DNA from: Halosimplex halobium
GTDB lineage: Archaea; Halobacteriota; Halobacteria; Halobacteriales; Haloarculaceae
NCBI RefSeq assembly: GCF_051414055.1
Contig: NZ_JBLKNX010000011.1
Span: forward strand, 62,001 to 126,000
Direction: 5' to 3'
Length of the DNA: 64,000 nt
Shown: positions 34,501 to 42,821 of the stretch, piece by piece
Position numbering within the stretch: position 1 is the first letter of the stretch
Layout of the letters: every line of letters starts with the position of its first letter
Notes under the pieces: model-generated
Databases searched by the model: none
The model's input: only the letters and a program-made list of their open reading frames with translations
What the model was told of the DNA's origin: nothing
Made by a program: the position numbers and the translations under genes

Positions 34501-34601
34501 TTTCCCTACAAACAGGCAATAATAGTATTAATATCTTTAAAACAGGAAATTATTGAGCAAGAGCTATCCACGCCGCTCGTTCCGTGGATCTCGGTGTGGC
34601 C

Positions 34602-35309
34602 TCAGTCGTCAGCGACAGCCCGTGTCGTCCGGAGTTCGTCGAGAACCTCGTCAACGGGCAGCACGTCGGCGTATTTCATGTCCATGTCGAACAGCGAGAT
34701 CTTGTGGGAAATGACCGACCGGTCGGCGGCTGCCTCGATCGGGACCACGACGTGGAAATTCGACGAATGGGCGTCGACCGCCGTGGCGCGCACGCAGCCG
34801 CTGGTCGTCATCCCCGTCACGATCAGCGTGTCGATGTCGTAGTGGTGGAGCAGGTTCGCCAGGTGCGTGTCGAAGAAGGCACTCGCGCGCGGCTTCTGGA
34901 TCACCACATCCTCCGGTTCGGGCGCCAGGTCCTCGTGGATCTGGTTCCCGGTCTCCCACATCTCGACGAACTCCTCGTCGGTCCCGCCCGCCGACTTCGT
35001 CGTCCCCTGGTAGTCCGGAGGGAAGTGCTCGGCGTCGGTCCCATGAGTGTAGAACACCGGGACATCCGCCTCGCGGGCGGCGTCGATCAACCGCTCGTTG
35101 GCCTCGATGGCCGGCTGGCCCGTGTCGGAGCGGCCGAGATAGTACTCGTCGCTGACGAACGCGTTCGTCATGTCGACGACGAGGAGCGCAGGGTTGTCCC
35201 CCCACTCCCGACGGAGTGACTCGACCCGGTCGTCACTCTTGCCGAAGTACGCCAGGTCTTCCTCCGGGACCTCGTCGGGCACGTAGGCCTCCTTGAATTG
35301 GTCAGACAT
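34602..35309 (-). CDS. Isochorismatase-like cysteine amidohydrolase (copy 1)
   Basis: From the ATG MSDQFKEAYV the protein has 235 residues; an in-frame upstream start adds only five. The isochorismatase/CSHase fold is clear, with the catalytic triad Asp46 (LLVVDMTNAF), Lys139 (VIQKPRASAF) and Cys172 (MTTSGCVRAT), and the preceding cis-peptide region. In the superfamily a Cys triad means amide hydrolysis (nicotinamide, N-carbamoylsarcosine, ureidoacrylate, biuret-type), not isochorismate cleavage. The specific substrate is unknown. The 45-residue N-terminal extension before the core, starting YVPDEVPEEDLAYF, is shared with copy 2 and marks a subfamily. It lies directly upstream of the ABC importer operon on the same strand with its own promoter. 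Confidence 0.9.
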   Translation of the reverse strand: MSDQFKEAYVPDEVPEEDLAYFGKSDDRVESLRREWGDNPALLVVDMTNAFVSDEYYLGRSDTGQPAIEANERLIDAAREADVPVFYTHGTDAEHFPPDYQGTTKSAGGTDEEFVEMWETGNQIHEDLAPEPEDVVIQKPRASAFFDTHLANLLHHYDIDTLIVTGMTTSGCVRATAVDAHSSNFHVVVPIEAAADRSVISHKISLFDMDMKYADVLPVDEVLDELRTTRAVADD

Positions 35310-35709
35310 CAACCCAACGCACAAAGTACATAGACATATGCCGATTGATTTCGGCAGTAATTTCTTATATAGGTATATTATCTAGAGATAACTGTTTGTT
35401 TGTCATTCCACAATATATCCGGTCTCCGGCCGTCGACCGTCGCGTATCCGCCGTCAGGGGCAGTCTGCGCCCGTGCGGGCGAGTTCGCGACCGGATCGGC
35501 GGCCGGAGTCCGCCACAGGACCCTCAAAGTCCTTCATGACATGGTCACAGTATACATCGATAAGAGATGTTCCTGACGGAGAATTCTATGACTCCGCATT
35601 TTCGGCGGTATTTATTCGATATTTACGACGTATAGCGACCGAGAGAATCATAGGGAAAAAGAGAAGACTGTCGAATAGCAGGAAAACCGAGAGGACTGCT
35701 GCGTGTCCG
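35310..35709. other. Intergenic between the two amidohydrolase genes, with inverted repeat
   Basis: No gene is seen in these 400 bases. A 16-bp inverted repeat GCCGA-TTGATT-TCGGC lies at 35340-35355. A minus-strand TATA-like element (TACCTATATAAG, about 35364-35375) precedes copy 1, so the repeat sits near the expected transcript start and could bind a repressor. The stretch 35560-35700 is AT-rich and otherwise featureless. Confidence 0.45.
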
Positions 35710-36441
35710 CTACGCGGTGGTGGCGGTCTCGGTCTCGACGACCTCGTCGATCCGTTCGAGCACAGTGTCGAGGGGTCTGACGTCGGCGTATTTCATATCC
35801 ATGTCGAACAGCGACATCTCGTGTGAACTGATCGATCGGTCCGCGGCGCACTCGATCGGAACGACCACGCGGAACCCGCTGGAGTCGCCGTCGACGACTG
35901 TAGCACGGACGCAGCCGCTGGTCGTCATCCCCGTTACGATCAGCGTGTCGATGTCGTAGTGGTGAAGCAGGTTCGCCAGGTGCGTGTCGAAGAAGGCGCT
36001 CGGTGCTGGCTTCTCGATGACGACGTCGTCCGGTTCGGGAGCGATCGGGTCGGAGATGACGTTGCCCTCGGTGAGGATCTTGCGGTACTCCTCGCTCATC
36101 TCGTCGTCGTCACCGGAACTGCGGTAGTCCTCCGGGTAGACGCCGGCGCTCGTGGGCGTCGTGTAGAACACGGGGAGCTCGGCCGCTCGAGCGGCATCGA
36201 GCAGCCGCTCGTTGGCCTCGACCGCGGCCTGACCGGTGTCGGTCCGGCCGGTGGCGTACTCCCCGTCGACGAACGCGTCCGTCATGTCGACGACGACGAC
36301 CGCGGGGTTGTCTCCCCAGCCGACCTCGTCTCCCATCCCGCCCTTCTCGAAGTAAGCGAGGTCGTCGTCCGATACGTGGTCCGGTACGTACGCATCCGCT
36401 ACGGGTGTCGATCCCATACGTCCTGTGTCGGGAGGTGCCAT
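35710..36441 (-). CDS. Isochorismatase-like cysteine amidohydrolase (copy 2)
   Basis: A 243-residue paralogue of the gene at 34602, with the same N-terminal extension (YVPDHVSDDDLAYFEKG) and the same triad: Asp52 (VVVVDMTDAF), Lys144 (VIEKPAPSAF) and Cys177 (MTTSGCVRAT). The stretch SAFFDTHLANLLHHYDIDTLIVTG is identical between copies, whereas the segment around residues 95-130, which shapes the pocket, differs strongly (TPTSAGVYPEDYRSSGDDD against THGTDAEHFPPDY in copy 1). I infer related but different substrates. A second start at Met9 (MGSTPV) is possible. A TATA-like ATTAACTATTT and an inverted repeat lie upstream. Confidence 0.9.
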   Translation of the reverse strand: MAPPDTGRMGSTPVADAYVPDHVSDDDLAYFEKGGMGDEVGWGDNPAVVVVDMTDAFVDGEYATGRTDTGQAAVEANERLLDAARAAELPVFYTTPTSAGVYPEDYRSSGDDDEMSEEYRKILTEGNVISDPIAPEPDDVVIEKPAPSAFFDTHLANLLHHYDIDTLIVTGMTTSGCVRATVVDGDSSGFRVVVPIECAADRSISSHEMSLFDMDMKYADVRPLDTVLERIDEVVETETATTA

Positions 36442-36483
36442 ATGACTCTTGTCAGCAAATAGTTAATATGTATTAAAGGAAAA

Positions 36484-36501
36484 CAATCGATTCCCCGATT
36501 G
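36484..36501. promoter_or_regulatory. Inverted repeat upstream of amidohydrolase copy 2
   Basis: CAATCG-ATTCCC-CGATTG is a perfect 6-bp inverted repeat about 43-60 bases before the start at 36441 and just beyond the TATA-like region (about 36460-36475). That is the usual place for an archaeal activator site. The half-site CGATTGAT also occurs within the repeat upstream of copy 1 (35342-35349). Confidence 0.4.
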
Positions 36502-36615
36502 ATAACGGACGAATTTCAGATCTACCCGTGTATACTGCGTATGAACCCGATCATACGATCTAAAATACAGCCGCCATACCGGGAGCGACGAGCAGACGGT
36601 GGTGCATTCGGGGAG

Positions 36616-38007
36616 TCAATCGTTGCTGATGCTTCCCCGTGTCTCCATGCCGTCGAGCGCTGCTTCGATCCAGTTGCTCCCGCTGTACCAGCCGAACACC
36701 AGCGCCAGTCGACACACGCCCGACAGGACGATCCCCGCGTAGGCGGCCAGGACGCCGTAGCCGAGGACGACACCGCCAACGTAGGTGACTCCGAGCAGTA
36801 GCCCCGTCCCGCCGAACAGTTCGGCGAGGAACGGCTTGATCGTCTCGCTGCCGCCCTGGAGCGCTCCCGCGTAGATCCGTGAGAGCGTCCGGAACACCGA
36901 AGCGATGGCGAACACCTGAATGAACACCGTCGCGGCCGCGAGCGTGGCCTGGTCGTCACCGAAGAACCCCGCAAGGGCCTCACTCCAGAGGAACACACCG
37001 GTGCTGAGGACGACAGTCGTGAGGACGCCGAACGACGCCAGCGCCGCCGTGTTGAACCGCACGTCGTCGACCTCTTGAGCCCCGAGTGCCTGGCCGATCT
37101 GGATGCTTGAGACGACGTTGAGGCTCCGAGCCAGCGGCCCCGTTAGCTGCTGGGCCACGCGCCGACCGACCTGGTAGGCCGCGTAGATCTCGACCCCGAA
37201 ACCGACGAGGATCGCGCTCAGCGGGAAGGAGGCGGCCGTCCGCGAGAGTCCCTGGACGGTGCGCGGCGTGCCGACTTTGACGATCTGTCTCATGATGACC
37301 AGGTCCCTCGGTCTGATGAGCTCGACGTCGGTTCGAGAGCTCAGCATGAATCCGACTACCGCCCCACCGGCCAGCACGTTCGCGCCGGCCGTCGAGAGTG
37401 CCACGCCGACGACCTCGAGTCGCGGCAGCGGTCCCAGACCGAGCCCCAGCGAAACCGTCCCCGCGATGTTAACGACGTTCGACCCACCGCGGATATACAT
37501 CGGCGTCTTCGTGTCCCCGGTTCCCTGTAGCGCCTTCTCCCCAATGAGTGTGACATGCCGTGCGGGCGCGGTTCCGAGGACGATCATGAGGTAAGGCACG
37601 CCGAGCGCGATGACCTCTTCGGTCGCGCCAAAGATACTCAACGCGGGGCGGGGGAGGACAACGGCGAACACCGTGAGCGGTATCCCTACGAGGAACCCCA
37701 GTACGAGTGCCTGCGAGATCGCTTCGTTCTTGTTGGTGTCGGCGCCACTGCCAGTATCCTGACTCGACAGCGACAGCGCGCCGGTCCCGATGCCGATGCC
37801 GGTGAACAGCGCTACCCGCGCGTACAGGTTCGCCAGCCCCAGTGCCGCGATAGCCGCGGGCCCGAAGATACCGGTGACGATCAGGTCCGTCGTCCGCATC
37901 CCGGTTCGAACGGCCGTCTGGACGGTTATCGGCCACCCGAGGTCGATGATCTCCCGCCACTTCGCGAACAGCCGTGCGCGGGAGGTGAAGACTGAGAGAG
38001 CGCCCAT
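36616..38007 (-). CDS. MATE-family efflux transporter (copy 2)
   Basis: A 463-residue, 12-helix MATE protein closely related to the one at 26877. Shared blocks include GWPITVQTAVRTGMRTTDLIVTG, GALSLSSQDTGSG, KALQGTGDTKTPMYIRGGSN and YVGGVVLGYG. An ALARSLNVVSS-type block is followed by QALGAQEVDD, in place of QAVGERDP of copy 1. It would expel cationic or amphipathic compounds using an ion gradient. It lies upstream of the second amidohydrolase gene on the same strand, 174 bases away, so this MATE/amidohydrolase pair mirrors the importer, amidohydrolase and MATE arrangement downstream. I infer module duplication. Confidence 0.9.
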   Translation of the reverse strand: MGALSVFTSRARLFAKWREIIDLGWPITVQTAVRTGMRTTDLIVTGIFGPAAIAALGLANLYARVALFTGIGIGTGALSLSSQDTGSGADTNKNEAISQALVLGFLVGIPLTVFAVVLPRPALSIFGATEEVIALGVPYLMIVLGTAPARHVTLIGEKALQGTGDTKTPMYIRGGSNVVNIAGTVSLGLGLGPLPRLEVVGVALSTAGANVLAGGAVVGFMLSSRTDVELIRPRDLVIMRQIVKVGTPRTVQGLSRTAASFPLSAILVGFGVEIYAAYQVGRRVAQQLTGPLARSLNVVSSIQIGQALGAQEVDDVRFNTAALASFGVLTTVVLSTGVFLWSEALAGFFGDDQATLAAATVFIQVFAIASVFRTLSRIYAGALQGGSETIKPFLAELFGGTGLLLGVTYVGGVVLGYGVLAAYAGIVLSGVCRLALVFGWYSGSNWIEAALDGMETRGSISND

Positions 38008-38633
38008 TCGATCAGTGTCCCCTCAGCGTCGTTTCGTTCCGGACACGCTCCGGGACGCTCGCGCGGTCTCGGCTGGTGTTGAACGCCGACACGACTCGAC
38101 GCCTCGCGAGCCGTCTCACGTCCGGGGCGACCCCCGCAGAGGGTGTCGCCTGCCTATACATGTCGCACACAGTGACCGGGGGTATTCATTCGTATTTGGA
38201 ACGCGGGCCGATTTATTTAAATCCACCATCCAAACACATCCGAAACCCTATTATTGAACAGTATTCGTCGGGAACACCTGGTACAATTATAATCTATCAA
38301 CATGTCAGCGTCGGGCCGACGGCCTGGCTGCCGAGGGTCGCCACGTCCGTGACCGTGACCACTGTCTCTACTTCGAACCCGGGTATCCCGAAGACGAGCG
38401 GCTCTCGGGGGTTGTACCCCGGGCTCGCACTGGGTCGCGACCGTGCCTCCGCCCGCCAGCAGGGGAGCGTGTGGTCGCCGCGACGTACACTCGCCCCGAG
38501 CGGAAGGGATGACGCGTATTAATACTTTAAAATCCTGTACCATATACGCCCATAGAACTATGTATTTTGTAATATAACGAGATTACCGTGTTGTCTGTAA
38601 TCCATATTCGGGAAACGGAGGACGGTTCGTAAG
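38008..38633. other. Intergenic, 626 bases, divergent promoter region
   Basis: This separates the minus-strand MATE gene from the plus-strand alpha/beta hydrolase gene. No frame is convincing. AT-rich stretches at 38205-38300 and 38515-38600 break up the GC-rich sequence. The latter contains TATA-like elements (ttaatactttaaaatcc, gtatttt) suitable for the hydrolase promoter. No RNA gene or repeat is recognised. Confidence 0.5.
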
Positions 38634-39587
38634 ATGGCATCGACGGACACTGATACGACGGCCGAGATGTTCTCCGACATCCCGGAGGACGCGAGTATCG
38701 ACGGGTACGATCCCGAGTTCGTCGACGTGGACGGGATCCGCACGCGTTACTACGATGAGGGGAGTGGCGACCCACTGGTCCTGATCCACGGCAACAACTG
38801 GAGCGGTTCGAGTAGCGCGAACTCATGGTCGAAGACGTTCGAGTACCTGAGCGACGAGTTCAGGGTGCTGGCGGTCGACCGCATCGGCTGCGGACTAACC
38901 GACAACCCCGACGACCCCGAGGACTTCCGGTACCAGTCCGACATCGACCACGTGCTGGGGTTCATCGAGGCGCTGGACCTCGACTCGTGCCACATGGCGG
39001 GGTGGTCGCGGGGCGGCGGGCTGGCGACGCGGGTCGCCGTCGAGGAACCTGACCTGTTCGACTCGCTCGTCATCTGCAACAGCGCGACGCTCGGTCCCGC
39101 CGCGGGTGACGGAAACCACCGGCGGGACATCATCTTCGAGATGGACGAGTTCGGGCTGGAGAAGACCGACCCCGAGTGGATGGAGTACTTTTACGACCAC
39201 TACTCGCACCAGAAGGAGTACATCACGGACCGGCGGTGTCGGACCGCGGCGTACATGGAACGGCGGGAGAAGGCCCGCGAGACGGCCCGGATCATGGACG
39301 ACGAGGGGCAGATGGAACACTGGCAGACCTCGCTCGACGAGGAGATGAACGAGGCCCACCAGCGGATCAAAGACGGGGTACTCGACATGCCAGTGCTGTA
39401 CGTGTTCGGACGGGACGACCCGACAGTGCCGCCAGTGATGGCGTTGGCTGCCTTCGATATGATCGGTCAGGAGAACGCGGACATCCGGATGAAGATCTTC
39501 AATCGATGTGGCCACATGATCTTCCTGGAGTATCCCGAAGAGTTCTCTACGACGGTCACGGAGTTCATTACCCACTACCACTCGTAG
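38634..39587 (+). CDS. Alpha/beta hydrolase (C-C bond hydrolase or esterase type)
   Basis: A 317-residue cytosolic alpha/beta-hydrolase. It has the oxyanion-hole motif LVLIHGNNWSGSS, the strand VLAVDRIGCGLTDNP, nucleophile elbow GWSRGGG with Ser125, catalytic acid in FGRDDPTVPP (Asp261 or Asp262), and His294 in NRCGHMIFLEYPEEF. The IHG, D-x-G-x-G and late His arrangement fits the MhpC/BphD and epoxide-hydrolase/haloperoxidase subgroup; the cap region (about 165-245) is helical and charged. The specific substrate is unknown. It diverges from the MATE/amidohydrolase block and may hydrolyse a ring-cleavage or ester intermediate of the same compound; that is inference. Confidence 0.87.
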   Translation: MASTDTDTTAEMFSDIPEDASIDGYDPEFVDVDGIRTRYYDEGSGDPLVLIHGNNWSGSSSANSWSKTFEYLSDEFRVLAVDRIGCGLTDNPDDPEDFRYQSDIDHVLGFIEALDLDSCHMAGWSRGGGLATRVAVEEPDLFDSLVICNSATLGPAAGDGNHRRDIIFEMDEFGLEKTDPEWMEYFYDHYSHQKEYITDRRCRTAAYMERREKARETARIMDDEGQMEHWQTSLDEEMNEAHQRIKDGVLDMPVLYVFGRDDPTVPPVMALAAFDMIGQENADIRMKIFNRCGHMIFLEYPEEFSTTVTEFITHYHS

Positions 39588-39857
39588 CGGTATCCAATGC
39601 GTTCACCACCGCAGTGCCCTTCGATGGCCCAGCCGCGAGCGGGTTCGCGTCCCGCGTCCGCCAGCAGCCAGTTCGTTGCCGTCGGCACGAGTCGACAGCA
39701 ACGAAACAACAGTCACGGCGAAAAATCCCTCGACATGGGCTAGAATATCCATAATTTTCTAATATTGTCCAATAAATGGGCGCTAAAGAAAATAATAAGT
39801 GACTATTCGATCTATTCATAACCAACAACGATACCCCCTGTGGATGCATCAGTAAAC

Positions 39858-40895
39858 ATGAAACGACAGGTCCAGAAGCTCGGGTCGTCGACGGTCGGCG
39901 TCTCCGTACCGGCCGAGTGGGCACAGGCCCAGGACATCGATGAAAGCGACCAGTTGATCGTTCGGGAATCCAAAAGCGGAGATTCCCTGCTTTTGATCCC
40001 CGAGAGTCCTGCGGACGAAGATCCAGAGACACGGATCAACGCAGAGACACTGGAACAGGACAGTCTCGAACGAGTACTCGTCAGCCAGTACGTGCTCGGG
40101 CGTCAACTGATCCACATAGATGGGTCGGACTCGCTGGATCTGGCCCACTGCGACGGCGTTACGGAGGCCGAGAAACGATTGATGGGCCTCAACGTGGTCG
40201 AACAGAACGACGACTCCGTGACGATTCGCTGTTCCGTCGCGCCCAGCGACTTCGACATCACGACGCTACTGGAGCGGCTCCACCGGACGGAGGCGTCGAT
40301 GCGTGCCAGCGCGGTGTCTGGCCTCACCGACGGCAACGCCGCGGCCGCCCGTACCGTCGCCGGTCGCTACCGACAAGTCGAAAAACTCTACTTCCTGTTC
40401 CTGCGGCTCTTGTTCGCGACATATCGGAACCCACGGCTCAGACAGGCCGTCGGTCTGGAAGCGGAGCTCCCGATCATCGGGTTCCGGTCGATCGCCTCGG
40501 ACATTCTTTCGATGGCCGACACGGCGTGCGATATCGCGTCGATCGTCACCAAACAGGATGGCCAGTTGCTAGATCCGGAGATGAGCGAGCGGATCGGGGC
40601 ACTCCACGACACGATCGACGAGGCGTCAGACATCGCATTCAGGTGTATCGAAACTCGCGACCAACGGACGATCAAGCGGGCCCACGACACCTTCGACCAG
40701 ATCGACGAGCAGGTCGAATCGACGAACGAGCACCTCGAAGCGAAGCGCCCCGAACCGTTGCTCACCCTCCAGCGATCGGTGACGCTGCTCGAACGGACCG
40801 CCAGATACGCGGAGAACAGCGTCTCGGTCGTCACGGACATGAGCGTCTACGACCCGTTGACCGCCAACCCCGCGCTTAACGGGGATGTAGCGTAG
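39858..40895 (+). CDS. AbrB-PhoU fusion regulator
   Basis: The ATG at 39858 (MKRQVQKLGSSTVGVSVPAEW) matches the usual start of this family; a GTG 18 bases upstream would add six residues. Residues 1-45 form a SpoVT/AbrB-like swapped-hairpin DNA-binding domain, and the rest is PhoU-like: long helices with repeats beginning SVAPSDFDITTLLERLHRTEAS and ETRDQRTIKRAHDTFDQIDEQ. Haloarchaeal PhoU-domain proteins of this layout act as phosphate-uptake or general transcription regulators. No pst genes are adjacent. It is 270 bases after the hydrolase gene on the same strand, so a role in controlling the island is possible but unproven. Confidence 0.87.
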   Translation: MKRQVQKLGSSTVGVSVPAEWAQAQDIDESDQLIVRESKSGDSLLLIPESPADEDPETRINAETLEQDSLERVLVSQYVLGRQLIHIDGSDSLDLAHCDGVTEAEKRLMGLNVVEQNDDSVTIRCSVAPSDFDITTLLERLHRTEASMRASAVSGLTDGNAAAARTVAGRYRQVEKLYFLFLRLLFATYRNPRLRQAVGLEAELPIIGFRSIASDILSMADTACDIASIVTKQDGQLLDPEMSERIGALHDTIDEASDIAFRCIETRDQRTIKRAHDTFDQIDEQVESTNEHLEAKRPEPLLTLQRSVTLLERTARYAENSVSVVTDMSVYDPLTANPALNGDVA

Positions 40896-41009
40896 CACGG
40901 AGCGGCCGCGCTACCTCCCATCTCAAATGGGCGGACTTTCGCGCTGTTATCCCTATAGGTGAGGTGAATGCCTCCACCGTTCGCCACAGGAGGTGGTCGG
41001 TAGAGGGTG

Positions 41010-42347
41010 TCAGACCAGCTGGATGGTGTTCCCGTTGGAGGTGATGTGCAGGTCCTCACCCAGCTCGTACCCCTGGCTCGTCGCCAGATCGACGTACCCG
41101 GAGAACCCGGCAAGGTCCTGGTGGGCGGGGATGACGTGCTCGGGCTGGAGCGCGTCGAGCATCTCGTAGTGGCCCTCCCGGGAGAGGTGACCGGAGACGT
41201 GCACGTCGTCGTAGATGCGGGCGCCCTGCATTCCGAGCAGCGTCTCGCTCTGGTAGCGCTGGCCCTCGTTGGTGGGCTCGGGGATGATCCCCGCCGAGAA
41301 GATGACCTTGTCGCCCCTGTCCAGTTCGTACGGCGTCTCGCCGCGACCCATGCGGGTGAGCATCGCCCGCGGTTCGCCCTGGTGGCCCGTCACGACGGGC
41401 AGGAAGTTCTCCTTGCCCTCGTTCATGATCCGCTCGAACGTCCGGTCGACGGAGTTGCGGTGGCCGTACATCCCCAGGTCGTCCGGGAACTCCACGGCGC
41501 CGATGCGTTCGGCGGTGCCGGAGTACTTCTCCATCGACCGGCCCAGCAGGACGGGCTGGCGGCCGATCTCCTCGGCGAACTCGACCAGCGAGGTGACCCG
41601 CGCGATGTGGCTGGCGAACGTCGTCGCGACGATACCGCCGTCGTAGTCCTCCAGCGAGTGCATGAGGTCCCGCAGTTCGCTGCGGGCGACGGCCTCGCTC
41701 GGCGTGCGGCCCTTCTTGTTGGCGTTGGTGCAGTCCTCGATGTAACAGAGGACGCCCTCGCGGCCGATCTCGCGGAACCGGTCCATGTCGATGGGGTCGC
41801 CGACGACGGGGGTGTGGTCCATGCGCTTGTCGAGGCCGTAGACGACGGCGCCCTCGGGCGTGTGCAGGACGGGGTTGATCGCGTCGATGGTCGAGTGAGT
41901 GACGTTGACGAACTCCAGTTCGGTCTCGTCGCCGATGGACATCGTCTCGCCCGCCTCCATCTCGACGAGGTCGTTGTCGACCTGGAACTTCCCCTCGTCG
42001 TCGATCTCCTCCTCGACGAGCGCGAGCGTGAACGGCGTCGCGACGACGGGCGCGTCGTAGCGGTGGGCCAGCTTGGAGATAGCGCCGATGTGGTCGAGGT
42101 GGCCGTGGGTCGGCACGATGGCCTGGACGGTGCCGTCGAGGTCGGCCATGACGCGGTCGTCGGGGATCGCGTCCATGTCGATCAGGTCGAGGCTGTGCAT
42201 GCGCTCGGTCTGGACGTCGTCGTGAATCAGTACCTTCGAGAGGTTGAGGCCCATGTCGAAGACGACGATGTCGTCGTCGGCACGGACGGCCGTCATCTGG
42301 CGGCCGACTTCCTCGTAGCCGCCGATAGTTGTGATTTCGAGTTCCAT
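41010..42347 (-). CDS. rnj: RNase J-family ribonuclease (beta-CASP metallo-beta-lactamase)
   Basis: From the ATG MELEITTIGGYEEVG the protein has 445 residues, normal for euryarchaeal aRNase J; the longer frame upstream is Arg/Pro-rich. Metal-binding motifs are HGHLDHIG (His81 to His86), THSTIDA, the beta-CASP segment with TTFASHIARV, VTGHQGEPRA, and the C-terminal HVSGHLSREGH and PAHQDLAGF. The enzyme is a 5'-3' exoribonuclease in RNA decay, acting in the cytoplasm. The gene is single and diverges from the giant sensor gene. A short fragment of a related gene occurs at 52803-52912. Confidence 0.94.
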   Translation of the reverse strand: MELEITTIGGYEEVGRQMTAVRADDDIVVFDMGLNLSKVLIHDDVQTERMHSLDLIDMDAIPDDRVMADLDGTVQAIVPTHGHLDHIGAISKLAHRYDAPVVATPFTLALVEEEIDDEGKFQVDNDLVEMEAGETMSIGDETELEFVNVTHSTIDAINPVLHTPEGAVVYGLDKRMDHTPVVGDPIDMDRFREIGREGVLCYIEDCTNANKKGRTPSEAVARSELRDLMHSLEDYDGGIVATTFASHIARVTSLVEFAEEIGRQPVLLGRSMEKYSGTAERIGAVEFPDDLGMYGHRNSVDRTFERIMNEGKENFLPVVTGHQGEPRAMLTRMGRGETPYELDRGDKVIFSAGIIPEPTNEGQRYQSETLLGMQGARIYDDVHVSGHLSREGHYEMLDALQPEHVIPAHQDLAGFSGYVDLATSQGYELGEDLHITSNGNTIQLV

Positions 42348-42821
42348 GATAGGTCCGATCGGAGCGATCCCAGAACCCATCTCAGAGTCCGCCCGCGAAG
42401 GAGAGCAGGCCGTACGGACGCCGTCGGCAATTGCACAGAACGGGTCGCGATTCGTGACGGGTCCGGTACGGCCTTCCCGGGGACAACGCGTCTCGGTTAC
42501 GTTGGCATCCGCGACCACGGCGTAAATAGTTCCCGGAACGGGGACCAGTGACTGGTCGGCGGTTCCGGCGTCAGTCGAGTACCCATACCGCCACCACGGG
42601 GACGCAGGTCGCCGACCGACAGGCACGCAGCGACCGGGCCGTGGACCGGTCGGCGCCGCCGACCACGGCCGAGGAACAGTCCGCGGTCGCGCCGGGGAGG
42701 GCCGCACGAGTCCGGGAGGGCCGAGCGGCGGTTCACGGGCGATCAGCGCGCGAGTCGAGTTTCCGCCCGATCCCGACGGACGCCGGCCCCCCGCGAACGA
42801 TTTACGGCGGTCGAGACGAAC
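42348..42821. other. Divergent intergenic region containing a gene scrap
   Basis: 474 bases between RNase J and the giant regulator. No intact gene is visible. It contains the lipoprotein-like scrap listed separately. The remaining GC-rich sequence shows no clear TATA box for the giant regulator; the short AT-rich stretch cggcgtaaatagttcc near 42519-42534 is a TATA candidate for RNase J on the minus strand, although far from its start. Confidence 0.45.
42571..42655 (-). pseudogene. C-terminal scrap of a lipoprotein like that at 58638
   Basis: On the minus strand the frame ends LRACRSATCVPVVAV plus a few residues. The intact lipoprotein at 58638-59210 ends LLACRSATCVPEVEI. At the DNA level about 25 consecutive bases around GGACGCAGGTCGCCGACCG are shared between 42600-42626 and 58654-58680. 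There is no start and only about 25-30 residues remain, so this is debris from a duplicated or recombined gene. Confidence 0.55.

Noticed and set aside
32622..34556. 644-residue plus-strand frame over the substrate-binding protein
   Set aside because: Antisense shadow; the sense Tat lipoprotein with family-5 signature is unambiguous.
41007..42551. 514-residue plus-strand frame over RNase J
   Set aside because: Antisense shadow of a metallo-beta-lactamase gene with all its motifs.
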